Counted from the stretch's first letter, positions 45,764 through 54,885 are shown. The stretch: 64,000 nucleotides of DNA from Microtetraspora glauca (GCA_001570385.1 BBYL01000034.1:1-64000); one strand, 5' to 3'. Numbers and translations are program-made. Notes: generated by a model from the letters alone, not told the origin.

Positions 45764-47449
45764 TCACGGGCGTCCGGGATCGATGACGTCCCGCTTGCCG
45801 CGGTCCAGGTGCTCCGTGCCGGGAACCCGCGGATAGCGCAGGTCGAAGACGGGACGCTCGGACCTGATCGGCGGGATGGTGAGGAAGTTGTGACGTGGCG
45901 GCGGGCATGACGTGGCCCATTCCAGGGAGTTGCCGAACCCCCACGGGTCGTCCACCCGCACCCGTCTCCCGTGCCGTGCCGTACGCCAGACGTTGTAGAG
46001 GAACGGCAGGGTCGAGATGCCCAGGAGGAACGCCCCGCAACTGGAGACGACGTTCAGCGTGGTGAAGCCGTCGGACGCGGCGTAGTCGGCGTAGCGGCGT
46101 GGGAAGCCGTCCACGCCGAGCCAGTGCTGGACGAGGAACGTCATCTGGAAGCCGACGAACAGGCTCCAGAAGTGGATCTTTCCGAGCCGGTCGTCCAGCA
46201 TCTTCCCGGTGAGCTTGGGCCACCAGAAGTAGAAACCGGCGAACATCGCGAAGACCACGGTCCCGAAGACCGTGTAATGGAAGTGGGCCACGACGAAGTA
46301 GGTGTCGGTGACGTGGAAGTCCAGCGGCGGTGAGGCGAGGATGACGCCGGTGAGGCCGCCCAGCAGGAACGTCACCAGGAAGCCGACGCAGAAGAGCATC
46401 GGCGTCTCGAAGCTCAGGTGGCCGCGCCACATCGTGCCGGTCCAGTTGAAGAACTTGATCCCGGTCGGCACCGCGATCAGGAAGCTCATCAACGAGAAGA
46501 ACGGCAGAAGCACCTGCCCGGTGGCGAACATGTGGTGCGCCCACACTGTCATGGACAGCAGCGTGATCGAGATCGTGGCGCCCACCATGCCGACGTAGCC
46601 GAACAGCGGCTTACGGCTGAACACCGGGATGACCTCGGTGATGATCCCGAAGAACGGCAAGGCGATGATGTAGACCTCGGGATGCCCGAAGAACCAGAAC
46701 AGGTGCTGCCAGAGGATCGCTCCGCCGGTCTCCGGATGGAAGACGCGGCTGCCCATCTTCCGGTCGATCTCCAAGACGATCAGGGCCGCCGCCAGCACCG
46801 GGAACGCCAGGAGCGCCATGACCGAGGTCAGCAGGATGTTCCACGTGAAGATCGGCATCCGGAACATCACCATGCCGGGCGCGCGCAGCCCGATGATCGT
46901 GGTGACGAAGTTGACCGCGCCGAGGATCGTCCCGAGACCGGACAGGGCGAGGCCCATGATCCACAGATCGACGCCGTGGGACGGGCTGAACTGGATGAGC
47001 GACAGCGGGGCGTAGCCGGTCCATCCGTACGCCGCGGCGCCCCCCGCGGTTCCGAAACCGGCCAGCACCATGATCCCGCCGAACAGGAACAACCAGTACG
47101 CCACGGCGTTCAGGCGGGGAAATGCGACGTCCGGCGCCCCGATCTGCAGCGGCATGATCGCGTTGGCGAAACCGGCGAACAACGGTGTCGCGAAGAGCAG
47201 CAGCATGATCGTGCCGTGCATGGTGAAGAACTCGTTGTACTGCTGGTTGGTCACGAACTGCAGTCCGGGTGCCGCCAGCTCCGCCCGGATGATCATCGCG
47301 AACAGGCCGCCGATCAGGAAGAAGCAGAAAGACGTGATGAGGTAGAGATGCCCGATCACCTTGTGGTCGGTGGTGGCCAGCCAGGAGATGAGCCGGGCCC
47401 CGGTCCGGATCCGCTCCTTGGGCGCCGGGCGCGAGGCTTGCGTGGTCAT
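45764..47449 (-). CDS. ctaD: Cytochrome c oxidase subunit I
   Basis: The 561-residue core subunit of the aa3-type terminal oxidase, which holds the low-spin heme and the heme-copper site. Landmarks are FFTMHGTIMLLLFATP (heme-ligand His), FWFFGHPEVYIIALPFFGIITEVIPVFSRKP (Cu ligand and Tyr crosslink region), the two-His TVWAHHMFATGQ, and the downstream HFHYTVFGTVVFAMFAGFYFW carrying the distal heme ligands. Twelve helices are expected. The start is the ATG at 47449. ctaC, ctaE and ctaF are not adjacent, so this is either a second copy or a split locus. Confidence 0.95.
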   Translation of the reverse strand: MTTQASRPAPKERIRTGARLISWLATTDHKVIGHLYLITSFCFFLIGGLFAMIIRAELAAPGLQFVTNQQYNEFFTMHGTIMLLLFATPLFAGFANAIMPLQIGAPDVAFPRLNAVAYWLFLFGGIMVLAGFGTAGGAAAYGWTGYAPLSLIQFSPSHGVDLWIMGLALSGLGTILGAVNFVTTIIGLRAPGMVMFRMPIFTWNILLTSVMALLAFPVLAAALIVLEIDRKMGSRVFHPETGGAILWQHLFWFFGHPEVYIIALPFFGIITEVIPVFSRKPLFGYVGMVGATISITLLSMTVWAHHMFATGQVLLPFFSLMSFLIAVPTGIKFFNWTGTMWRGHLSFETPMLFCVGFLVTFLLGGLTGVILASPPLDFHVTDTYFVVAHFHYTVFGTVVFAMFAGFYFWWPKLTGKMLDDRLGKIHFWSLFVGFQMTFLVQHWLGVDGFPRRYADYAASDGFTTLNVVSSCGAFLLGISTLPFLYNVWRTARHGRRVRVDDPWGFGNSLEWATSCPPPRHNFLTIPPIRSERPVFDLRYPRVPGTEHLDRGKRDVIDPGRP

Positions 47450-47570
47450 GGCGTCTCCTGTCCCCGAAAAGGAGGCTTCCAGCCGTCATGTACCCGTCCG
47501 GCCACGGATGGAATGCTGGGCAGTGGGCAAGGGGTTATGCCCGCTGAGACGCAGACGAAAGGAGTCGCCG

Positions 47571-47936
47571 ATGGCGACCATCGAGGTAACCGAGAAGAAC
47601 TTCAACGAGATCGCCGACAAGGGCATCGTGCTGCTGGACTTCTGGGCGTCGTGGTGCGGCCCCTGCCGTACGTTCGCCCCGATCTTCGAGAAGGCGTCCG
47701 AGCAGCACGACGACATCACGTTCGGCAAGATTGACACGGAGGCTCAGCCCGGTCTGTCCGAGGGGTTCGACATCACGGCGATTCCCACGATCATGGCGAT
47801 CAGGGACGGCATCGTGGTGTTCGCCCAGCCCGGCGCCCTGCCCGCTCCGGCGCTCGACGACCTGATCAAGCAGCTTCGGGGGCTCGACATGGACGCCATC
47901 CGCGCCGAGATCGAAGCGGAGATGAAGCAGAAGTAG
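47571..47936 (+). CDS. Thioredoxin-family protein
   Basis: A 121-residue cytoplasmic thiol-disulfide protein. The active site is WASWCGPCRTF (C32/C35), followed by the cis-Pro in ITAIPTIMAIRDG (about residue 77). A ~15-residue helical tail (DMDAIRAEIEAEMKQK) extends beyond a standard thioredoxin. The ATG at 47571 has AAAGGAG 7 nt upstream. It is divergent from ctaD and may supply reductant for oxidase or cytochrome assembly (inference). Confidence 0.93.
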   Translation: MATIEVTEKNFNEIADKGIVLLDFWASWCGPCRTFAPIFEKASEQHDDITFGKIDTEAQPGLSEGFDITAIPTIMAIRDGIVVFAQPGALPAPALDDLIKQLRGLDMDAIRAEIEAEMKQK

Positions 47937-47975
47937 GCGCGTCCCGGGCCGCCGACGCGGCCGGGCTCTTCGAAC

Positions 47976-48001
47976 GGCAGGCCTGCCCTGGCCGGCCTGC
48001 C
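47976..48001 (+). terminator. Hairpin after the thioredoxin gene
   Basis: GGCAGGCC (47976-47983) pairs with GGCCTGCC (47994-48001) across a 10-nt loop, 40 bp after the stop. A short stem; moderate support. Confidence 0.4.
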
Positions 48002-48097
48002 ACGGCTGATCGCACGGCCCCGCCGAGGGCCGCCGGTTCATGAGTGTGCGCTCGGAACCGGCGGCTCAGTGTCGACCGTTCACAGCCGCGCGCCCGC

Positions 48098-48165
48098 CGT
48101 TCAGGACCACCCGCGGTTCAGGACCACCCGCGGTTCAGGACCGCCCGCGGTTCAGGACTGCGAGC
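48098..48165. repeat. 17-bp tandem repeats running into the 3' end of the DAHP synthase gene
   Basis: Units of GTTCAGGACCACCCGCG start at 48098, 48115 and 48132 (one substitution), and a diverged fourth copy at 48149 covers the stop codon and last residues of the class II DAHP synthase. The repeat probably grew by duplication of the gene's own 3' end. Confidence 0.8.
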
Positions 48166-49489
48166 GGTACAGCTCCGCGACGCGGAAGGCCAGGTCGAGC
48201 GACTGGCTGCGGTTGAGGCGCGGGTCGCAGGCGGTCTCGTACCGCAGCGACAGATCCTCTTCCACGATCGGGTGCCCGCCGCCCACGCACTCGGTCACGT
48301 CGTCACCCGTGAACTCGATGTGGATGCCGCCCGGGTGCGTGCCCAGCGCGCGGTGCACCTCGAAGAATCCGGCCACCTCGTCGAGCACGTCGTCCAGGTG
48401 GCGGGTCTTGTGGCCGCTCGGCGCCTCGAAGGTGTTGCCGTGCATCGGGTCGCAGATCCACGCCACTGTGGCACCGCTCGCGGTGACCTTCTCCACGAGA
48501 GTCGGCAGGGCCTCGCGGACCTTGCCCGCGCCCATCCGGCTGATGAAGGTGAGCCGCCCGGGCTCGTTGTCCGGGTTGAGCTTCTCGACCAGCGTGAGCG
48601 CCTCCTCGGGCGTCGTCGTCGGCCCGAGCTTCACCCCGATCGGGTTCTGGATGCGGCTGAAGAACTCCACGTGGGCTCCGTCGAGCTGCCGGGTGCGCTC
48701 GCCGATCCAGACCATGTGCGCCGACACGTCGTACGGCAGGCCGGTCCGGGAGTCGACCCTGGTGAGCGCGCGGTCGTAGTCGAGGATCAGCGCCTCGTGC
48801 GAGGAGTAGAAGTCGACCGTGTGGAACTCGTCGGGCTCCGGGCCGCAGGCCCGCATGAACGCGAGGGCCTGGTCGATCTCACGGGCGAGCTGCTCGTAGC
48901 GCCGTCCGGCAGGGGACTCGGCCACGAAGTCCTGGTTCCAGGCGTGCACCTGGCGCAGGTCGGCGTAGCCGCCCTTGGCGAACGCGCGGGCGAGGTTCAG
49001 CGTGACGGCCGAGGAGTGGTAGGCGCGCAGCAGGCGGCCCGGATCCGGCGTGCGGGCCTCGGCGGTGAAGTCGAAGCCGTTGACCATGTCGCCCCGATAG
49101 GCGGGCAGCTCGAGCCCGTCGCGGATCTCCGTGTTCTTGGAGCGCGGCTTGGCGAACTGCCCCGCCAGGCGGCCGATCTTGACGACCGGGATCTTGGCGG
49201 CGTACGTGAGCACGATCGCCATCTGCAGCAGCGTCTTGAGCTTGTTCCGTACGTTGTCGGCGGTGGCGCCGGAGAAGGTCTCCGCGCAGTCGCCGCCCTG
49301 CAGCACGAAGGCCTCACCGCGGGCCACGGCCGCGAGGCTCGCCTTCAGCTGGTCGCACTCTCCGGCGAACACCAGCGGCGGCAGCCCCTGAAGCTCGGAC
49401 ACGACCTTGTCGAGTTCGCCGCGGTCGGGCCAGTCCGGCTGCTGGGCCGCGGGCAGGTCACGCCAGGAATCGAGATTGATTGCGCTCAC
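48152..49489 (-). CDS. aroG: Class II 3-deoxy-7-phosphoheptulonate (DAHP) synthase
   Basis: A 445-residue first enzyme of the shikimate pathway, joining phosphoenolpyruvate and erythrose 4-phosphate. The class II (plant-like) pattern is clear: WRDLPAAQQPDWPD at the N-terminus, FVLQGGDCAETF with the metal-binding Cys, KIGRLAGQFAKPRS, SSHEALILDYDRALTR, GPTTTPEEAL, CDPMHGNT and ECVGGGHPIVEEDL. This single-domain class is the usual actinobacterial type. The ATG at 49489 opens MSAINLDSWRDLPA. Confidence 0.96.
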   Translation of the reverse strand: MSAINLDSWRDLPAAQQPDWPDRGELDKVVSELQGLPPLVFAGECDQLKASLAAVARGEAFVLQGGDCAETFSGATADNVRNKLKTLLQMAIVLTYAAKIPVVKIGRLAGQFAKPRSKNTEIRDGLELPAYRGDMVNGFDFTAEARTPDPGRLLRAYHSSAVTLNLARAFAKGGYADLRQVHAWNQDFVAESPAGRRYEQLAREIDQALAFMRACGPEPDEFHTVDFYSSHEALILDYDRALTRVDSRTGLPYDVSAHMVWIGERTRQLDGAHVEFFSRIQNPIGVKLGPTTTPEEALTLVEKLNPDNEPGRLTFISRMGAGKVREALPTLVEKVTASGATVAWICDPMHGNTFEAPSGHKTRHLDDVLDEVAGFFEVHRALGTHPGGIHIEFTGDDVTECVGGGHPIVEEDLSLRYETACDPRLNRSQSLDLAFRVAELYRSQS

Positions 49490-49883
49490 GACATACCAGG
49501 CTATTGCACACGGTCAGTGAAGACGGACGTCATGTCCACGTAGTGAGATCACGTTGATGACGTCGAGGGGCATTCGCCGGTGGTTTCGCCGCGACATCGA
49601 TTCGAGATCTCCCCCGGAGTCTCCTGTGAGGTGTTCTGAAGCGTCTGATGTGGAAACGGCGTATGTGGGTAATGAGGGCGAAATGAACGTACTCGTGACC
49701 ATGGACGCCGGAAGTCCCGGCCAGCTCCGCGACCCGCGTGCCCCGGCCGCGCACCCGGCCCGGCGTCGTGAACTCTCCGGAGACCCGATCAGCCGGGAGG
49801 AATCGCGACAGTACGTGCCCGATCTGGAGTATCGGCCGCCATGCGCACGCTGAGACAGGCGTTTCGCATGGCGGCGGAGAACG
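49490..49883. other. 394-bp spacer with one possible small ORF
   Basis: The region lies between the aroG start and the stop of the phosphotransferase gene. A + strand frame at 49683-49853 (ATG with GAGGGCGAA just before it, 56 codons, beginning MNVLVTMDAGSPGQLRD) could be a small gene, but it has no recognisable domain. The aroG promoter should lie in 49495-49560, which is the AT-richest part. Otherwise I see nothing here. Confidence 0.4.
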
Positions 49884-50906
49884 TCAACGCAGGACGTTCA
49901 GGGCGCGGGTGAGGGAGTCCGCCGTGCGCGTGCGGAGAGGCGCGTAGGACTCCTCCGGATACTGGCGGGGGCCGTTCTCCACCAGCATGATCAGGTAGAG
50001 GTAGGTCCGGTAGAGGGCGTCGCGGATCCGCGCCTCCGGGCCGGTCGCCAGGGTGCCTCCGGCCTCCCGGTAGCCGGCGAGCAGCGGGTCGTCGTCCCGC
50101 AGTTCCGCGAAGATCGTCGGTGTGACGAAGTCGGCGAGGGGATCGCCCCAGAAGGCCCGCTCGTGGTCGATGAGCGCCTGGATCCGCGGCCTGCCCCCCG
50201 CGCCACCGTCGTCGCCACCGTCGTCGCCACCGTCCACGCCGGACAGGAACACGTTGCCCGGCCAGATGTCGAAGTGGACGAGCGCGGGCCGGGTCACCTG
50301 GTCCAGCGCGTACGCGTTGGAGTGGACGAGGCCGGCGATCTCCAGGAGCGAGGCCGGCAGCGGCGTCGCGTACCGTACGGCGTCATCGAGGATCGCCCCC
50401 ACCATGACGAGGAACGCCTCCCGCCAGCTCGGCCCCGTCAGGCCCGCGTACGGATAGCCGAAGACGCCGTCGCCCGGGATCGTATGCAGCAGGGCGAGGT
50501 GGTGGCCGAGCTCGAACCTGAGGGTGTTCTCGTGGTCGGGGCCGAGCGTCGCCCGGTTCCACGGCACGCCGTCGAGAGCCGACAGGATCAGGTAGTCGCC
50601 GCCGACGAGGGGATCGTCGTAGCCCGCGTACAGCAGGTCCGGGAGGGGCACGCCGGAGCCGGAGGCCAGGTGGTACACCATGGCCTCGGTCCGCAGCAGA
50701 TCACGCTCGTAGGTCAGGAGCTCAAGGTCGGGGGGAGGGCCGACCTTGAGTACCACCTGGCGCCCGTCCTCCAGGCCGAGGCGCCACACGGCGTTGGCGA
50801 ACCCGTCCGGGAGCTCCTCCGCCGACACGATCCCCGTGCCGAGCGCGTCGAGGACCAGGGCGTCGAGCTGGGCGGGGGACAGCCGCCGCTTCGTCTTGCT
50901 ATCCAT
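49884..50906 (-). CDS. APH-fold phosphotransferase
   Basis: A 340-residue small-molecule kinase of the aminoglycoside/choline kinase fold. Catalytic loop HFDIWPGNVFL (about residues 214-224) and metal loop IDHERAFWGDP (about 246-256) are present; VVLKVGPP near residue 51 provides the ATP lysine. A Gly/Asp insertion (GVDGGDDGGDDGGAGG) separates the two loops. It lies 20 bp after an aldose 1-epimerase and is probably cotranscribed under the CelR/CebR-type site at 51890, which hints at a sugar or sugar-derived substrate (inference). Confidence 0.72.
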   Translation of the reverse strand: MDSKTKRRLSPAQLDALVLDALGTGIVSAEELPDGFANAVWRLGLEDGRQVVLKVGPPPDLELLTYERDLLRTEAMVYHLASGSGVPLPDLLYAGYDDPLVGGDYLILSALDGVPWNRATLGPDHENTLRFELGHHLALLHTIPGDGVFGYPYAGLTGPSWREAFLVMVGAILDDAVRYATPLPASLLEIAGLVHSNAYALDQVTRPALVHFDIWPGNVFLSGVDGGDDGGDDGGAGGRPRIQALIDHERAFWGDPLADFVTPTIFAELRDDDPLLAGYREAGGTLATGPEARIRDALYRTYLYLIMLVENGPRQYPEESYAPLRTRTADSLTRALNVLR

Positions 50907-50926
50907 TTGTGTTTCCCGCTGTCAGG

Positions 50927-51805
50927 TCAGAAGGCCGTTATCGTCCACCTGGCCTCGTGCGTGTCCCCCGGCTTGAGCACGACGAGGTCGGTGCCCGAGT
51001 TGAAAGCGTCCGGCGGGCAGGTCATCGGCTCCACGGCCACGCCCCGGTGGCCGAGTCCGGTGCCCGTGCAGACCTGCACCCAGGGCATCACCGCGGGATC
51101 CCAGGAGATCTCCACCCCGCCCTCCGGCCCGCGCAGCCGGACCCGGCCCGCGGTCAGGCCGGTGAAGGCGTGGTCGATCGCGGTGGCGCCGAGCGCGCGC
51201 GGCTGCCGGAAGTCGTACGGCGTGCCCGAGACGTCCTCCAGGGCACGCGGGCGGAGCAACTCGTCCGTCGTCAGCACCTGCCCGGCGGGGAGGTCGATTT
51301 CGTACGCCTCGACGTCCGGACCGGCGAGCAGCCACGGGTGCGGGCCGCAGCCGTACGGCGCGGCGTTCGTGCCGACGTTCTCCGCGGTGACCGTGGTGAC
51401 CAGGCCGCTCGCCGACACGTCGTGGCGCACCTGGAGAGCCAGGCGGAACGGGTAACCGGACGTCGGCTCGATGGTGTGCGTGAGCCGGACGAAGCCGTGG
51501 TCGTCCTCGGCGGCGAACAGCTCGGCCACGGTCCACGGCACGTCGGCGACGAAACCGTGCAGGGCGTTCCCCCGGTCGGGCTCGTTGACCGGGAGCTCGT
51601 GGTGCTCGCCCTCGAAGTCGTACGCCGCGCCCGCGACGCGGTTGGGCCAGGGGGCGAGCAGGGTGCCGCTGTAGTAGGGGATCGGCCCATCCTCAGGCCA
51701 GCTCGTCACCAGGTCGCGGCCGTCGTGCCGGAGAACCCGCAGGGCGGCGCCCCGAGGGCTGATCTCGGCCTGGTAGCCGCCACCGAGGATTTCGTACTGG
51801 GCCAC
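50927..51805 (-). CDS. Aldose 1-epimerase family protein
   Basis: A 292-residue galactose-mutarotase-fold enzyme that interconverts alpha and beta anomers of free sugars. Supporting segments: YYSGTLLAPWPNRVAGAAYDFEGEHHELPVNE (about residues 44-75), LHGFVADVPW, APYGCGPHPWL (catalytic His near 155) and TGLGHRGVAVEPMTCPPDAFNSG (Glu base region). The start is the GTG at 51805 with GAAAGGA upstream. A promoter and a 14-bp CelR/CebR-type operator lie upstream, so it probably handles glucose released from cello-oligosaccharides. Confidence 0.88.
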   Translation of the reverse strand: MAQYEILGGGYQAEISPRGAALRVLRHDGRDLVTSWPEDGPIPYYSGTLLAPWPNRVAGAAYDFEGEHHELPVNEPDRGNALHGFVADVPWTVAELFAAEDDHGFVRLTHTIEPTSGYPFRLALQVRHDVSASGLVTTVTAENVGTNAAPYGCGPHPWLLAGPDVEAYEIDLPAGQVLTTDELLRPRALEDVSGTPYDFRQPRALGATAIDHAFTGLTAGRVRLRGPEGGVEISWDPAVMPWVQVCTGTGLGHRGVAVEPMTCPPDAFNSGTDLVVLKPGDTHEARWTITAF

Positions 51806-51889
51806 GGGGGATGTCCTTTCGCCAGGGAACGGTCATATCAGCGTAAGCGAGCCCAATCATCACGTATGGCCGGTGATACGCCGGAGTGG

Positions 51890-51903
51890 TGGGAGCGCTC
51901 CCA
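51890..51903. promoter_or_regulatory. CelR/CebR-type LacI-family operator (copy 1)
   Basis: The perfect 14-bp palindrome TGGGAGCGCTCCCA, identical to the site bound by CebR of Streptomyces and CelR of Thermobifida. It starts 9 bp downstream of the -10 box of the epimerase promoter, where a bound repressor would block initiation. The regulator gene is not in the window. Confidence 0.85.
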
Positions 51904-51912
51904 TAGCGGGTA

Positions 51913-51942
51913 AGATTAAGCTGCTTTTGGCGGTAGAGTCAA
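51913..51942 (-). promoter_or_regulatory. Vegetative-type promoter of the aldose epimerase operon
   Basis: Minus-strand TTGACT (51942-51937), an 18-bp spacer, then TAATCT (51918-51913), followed 9 bp on by the operator at 51903-51890. The boxes are close to the sigma-70/HrdB consensus. Confidence 0.6.
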
Positions 51943-51994
51943 CTAACTAATCTCGCCTCACCGACGAAATCGCCGCACCGACGAAGGAGAATCG

Positions 51995-52384
51995 TTGATC
52001 GGTCACCTGCAGTGCGTTGTGCTGGACTGCCCCGAGCCTCTCGCGCTCGCCGGCTTCTATCGTTCGCTGCTCGGCGGCGAGGTGAACCGGCCCGATCCCC
52101 GCTGGGTGCTCGACGATGACTGGGCGACGCTGCACACCGGCTCCGGAATGGTTCTCGCGTTTCAGCGCGTGCCCGAGTACCGGCCGCCGCGCTGGCCGGA
52201 CCCGGCCTTTCCCCAGCAGTTCCACCTGGACATCGATGTCGCGGACGTCGACCGAGCGCACGAGCAGGTCGTCGCGCTCGGCGCCGCGTCGCTGGACCCG
52301 GGCGACCTGGACCCGGGCGAGACCTTGGACTGGCGAGTCTATGCCGACCCGGCCGGCCACCCCTTCTGCCTCGTCCGAGGCTGA
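51995..52384 (+). CDS. VOC-family (glyoxalase/bleomycin-resistance fold) protein
   Basis: A 129-residue vicinal-oxygen-chelate protein. It opens GHLQCVVLDCPEPLALAGFYRSLLGGEV and ends YADPAGHPFCLVRG, with FHLDIDVADVDRAHEQVVALGA between. These are the beta-alpha-beta-beta-beta units of the fold; GHPFCL is a typical end strand. The TTG at 51995 has GAAGGAG 5 nt upstream, a better start than any later codon. Function unknown; it may bind or modify a small hydrophobic compound. It is divergent from the epimerase. Confidence 0.85.
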   Translation: MIGHLQCVVLDCPEPLALAGFYRSLLGGEVNRPDPRWVLDDDWATLHTGSGMVLAFQRVPEYRPPRWPDPAFPQQFHLDIDVADVDRAHEQVVALGAASLDPGDLDPGETLDWRVYADPAGHPFCLVRG

Positions 52385-52400
52385 CCCGGGTGGCCCGGGG

Positions 52401-53723
52401 TCAGCGCACCTCGCCGGACTTGATGACGTCCCGGTACCAGAGGGCGCTGTCCTTGGGAGTGCGCTTCTGGGTCTCGTAGTCGACGTGCACGATGCCGAAG
52501 CGCTGGTTGTAGCCCTCGGCCCACTCGTAGTTGTCCAGCAGCGACCACACGTGGTACGCCTCGACGCGGGCGCCTGCCGCCATCGCACGGTGCATCGCGG
52601 TCAGGTGGTCGCGCAGATAGCCGATCCGCTCCGTGTCGCGTACCCGCCCGTCGGGGCCGGGGGCGTCCACGGTGGCCAGGCCGTTCTCGGTGATCACCAG
52701 CGGCACGCCGCCGTAGTCCCTCTTGAGGCGGACCAGGATGTCGTGGAAGCCTTCGGGATAGATCTCCAGCCACTCCGCCTGCGCCCTCGGGTGCGTGAAG
52801 ACCCGCTCGCCCTCGCCGTTCACGAAGATCGGCGTGTAGTACTGCACGCCCAGCAGGTCGATCGGCTCGCTGATCGTGGCGAGGTCGCCCTCCTGGATGT
52901 GGTCGCGCATCGGGCCACGCTCCGCGATCCACGCCATGGTGTCCTCGGGGTAGCGCCCCTTGAAGATCGGGTCGAGGTACAGGCGGTTCTCCAGGCCGTC
53001 CCGGTGGCGCGCGGCGGCGAGCGCCTCCGGGCTCTCATCGGCCGGATAGGACGGGTGCAGGTTCAGCGCCGGGCCGATGCGCCGCCCGGGGTGCCCGGCG
53101 TGCAGGCGCCGCGAGGCGAGCCCGTGCCCCAGCAGCAGGTGGTGCAGCGCGACGAACGCCCGCGCGTCGTCCTTCACCCCGGGAGCATGGATGCCCTCCC
53201 GGTAACCGCAGTCCACGACGGTCTTCGGCTCGTTGATCGTCACCCAGTCCCTGACGTGCAGGGCGCCGAACACGATCTCGGCGTAGTCGGCGAACCGCTC
53301 CGCCGTGTCCCTGTTCTCCCAGCCGCCCCGGTCCTGGAGTTCCTGAGGGAGGTCCCAGTGGAACAGCGTGGCCATCGGCCGGATGCCGCGCTCCACCAGC
53401 CCCTCGACCAGCCGCCGGTAGAAGTCCAGGCCCTTCTGGTTGGGCACGCCGGAGCCGGACGGCTGGATCCGGGGCCAGGCGATCGAGAACCGGTAGCTCT
53501 GCAGGCCGAGCTCCGACATGAGGTCGAGGTCCTCGGCGTAACGGTGGTAATGGTCGGCTCCCGGCTCCCCGGTGTCGCCGTCACGCACGTTCCCCGGGAC
53601 GGCGCTGAAGGTGTCCCACACGGACACGCCGCGGCCGTCCTCGGTGGTCGCGCCCTCGATCTGGTACGCGGCGGTGGCGGCGCCCCAGACGAAGTCCGAT
53701 GGAAATCTCGCCGGTGAATTCAT
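52401..53723 (-). CDS. GH1 beta-glucosidase
   Basis: A 440-residue family 1 glycoside hydrolase that releases glucose from beta-glucosides such as cellobiose. The acid/base is E165 (VTINEPKT) and the nucleophile is E346 (PLVITENGLA). The N-terminal signature FPSDFVWGAATAAYQIEGA and WSLLDNYEWAEGYNQRFGI near the end are also present. No signal peptide, so it is intracellular. It lies 16 bp after the E2 gene and is probably the last gene of the E1alpha-E1beta-E2-bgl operon, controlled by the operator at 56869. Confidence 0.95.
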   Translation of the reverse strand: MNSPARFPSDFVWGAATAAYQIEGATTEDGRGVSVWDTFSAVPGNVRDGDTGEPGADHYHRYAEDLDLMSELGLQSYRFSIAWPRIQPSGSGVPNQKGLDFYRRLVEGLVERGIRPMATLFHWDLPQELQDRGGWENRDTAERFADYAEIVFGALHVRDWVTINEPKTVVDCGYREGIHAPGVKDDARAFVALHHLLLGHGLASRRLHAGHPGRRIGPALNLHPSYPADESPEALAAARHRDGLENRLYLDPIFKGRYPEDTMAWIAERGPMRDHIQEGDLATISEPIDLLGVQYYTPIFVNGEGERVFTHPRAQAEWLEIYPEGFHDILVRLKRDYGGVPLVITENGLATVDAPGPDGRVRDTERIGYLRDHLTAMHRAMAAGARVEAYHVWSLLDNYEWAEGYNQRFGIVHVDYETQKRTPKDSALWYRDVIKSGEVR

Positions 53724-53739
53724 CAGGCTGGTCCAATTC

Positions 53740-54885
53740 TCACGTATTGAAATGTCCGGGGTTTTCCAGTGCTATCCGGAGTGCGCCGAGAAATTCCGCC
53801 GCTTCCCGTCCGTTGATGAAACGATGGTCGTAGGAAAGTCCCAATCCGCAGATTTTCCGTACGGCGAAGCCGTCGCCTTCCTGGACCACCTCGGGACGCG
53901 GCGCGGTCAGCGCCAGCGCGCACGTCTGGCCGGGGAAGACGATGGGCGCCGCCATGACGATGCCGTCGTACGTGTGCAGGGTGAGCGTGATCGCGCCGCC
54001 CCGGAGGTCGCGCTCCCGGAAGCTCCCTTCGAGCGCCGTACGGCGGAAGCCGGTCAGGTCCCGCGCGATCTCGGCGACGGAGCGGCCGGCCGCGTCCCGG
54101 ACGACCGGGATGAACAGCCCCTTGCCCACGTCGACCGTCACGCCGACGTCCGCGCCGGCCGCACGCCGGGCACGCAGACCGTGCGGGCCGGGGGCCGGCG
54201 ACGCGAAGAAGAGCGGGAAGACGTCGAGGAGCCCGCCCACGGCCTTGACGACCAGTTCGGGCACCCCGACGAGGACCCGGTGCCGCCGGGTCAGGTCACG
54301 GGTGAGCGGCAGCGCGTCGGTCACGTCGACGTTCATGAGGGTGAAGGCCGACGGGATCTCCCGGCGTGACCGCTCGACGACCTCCGCCGTCCGCCGCTGC
54401 GCCCGGGACAGCGCGATCAGCTCGCCCGTGTCGTGCTCATCCCGTACATCCGGCGGCTGCTCGCCCGTCGCCCCGCCGACCGGGCCGGCGACGAGCCCTT
54501 CCAGGTCCGCGCGCCTGACGACCTTCCTGCCGAGCGCGCGGATCCGATCCGGTGAGATGCCCAGCTCGTCGATCAGCCTCCGCGCGGGCGCGGTGATGAC
54601 GATGTCGTCCCCGCCCGTGCCCGCGGGAGGATCACCGCCGGGCGGTTCGTCGCCGGGCGCGAACAGCCGGGCGATGGTCTGACCGGGGGCGCACTCGGCT
54701 CCCTCCCGGACGAGCCGCCGCAGCACGCCCTCCTCCTCGGCCGCCAGTTCCTCGACCGTCTTGGAGGTCTCCACCGTGACCAGAGGGTCCCCGGCCCGTA
54801 CGGCGTCGCCGTCCTTGGCCAGCCACTCCACGAGGACGTACGCCGCATCGTTGTTGTTGAGCTTCGGCACCCGGAAATCGCTCAT
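53740..54885 (-). CDS. 2-oxoacid dehydrogenase E2-like acyltransferase
   Basis: A 381-residue dihydrolipoamide acyltransferase. The N-terminal lipoyl domain has the lipoylation site at K42 (VETSKTVEEL). A peripheral subunit-binding domain follows (about residues 97-130, TAPARRLIDELGISPDRIRALG), then the catalytic domain. In the catalytic motif, normally H-x-x-x-D-G, the sequence is DHRFINGREAAEF, with Asn358 in place of Asp. The domain is otherwise intact. It overlaps the E1beta stop by 4 bases (ATGA). A dedicated E3 is not in the window. Confidence 0.85.
   Translation of the reverse strand: MSDFRVPKLNNNDAAYVLVEWLAKDGDAVRAGDPLVTVETSKTVEELAAEEEGVLRRLVREGAECAPGQTIARLFAPGDEPPGGDPPAGTGGDDIVITAPARRLIDELGISPDRIRALGRKVVRRADLEGLVAGPVGGATGEQPPDVRDEHDTGELIALSRAQRRTAEVVERSRREIPSAFTLMNVDVTDALPLTRDLTRRHRVLVGVPELVVKAVGGLLDVFPLFFASPAPGPHGLRARRAAGADVGVTVDVGKGLFIPVVRDAAGRSVAEIARDLTGFRRTALEGSFRERDLRGGAITLTLHTYDGIVMAAPIVFPGQTCALALTAPRPEVVQEGDGFAVRKICGLGLSYDHRFINGREAAEFLGALRIALENPGHFNT

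Noticed and set aside
48044..49543. A 499-codon + strand frame through aroG
   Set aside because: The antisense of a clear class II DAHP synthase; its content is compositional.
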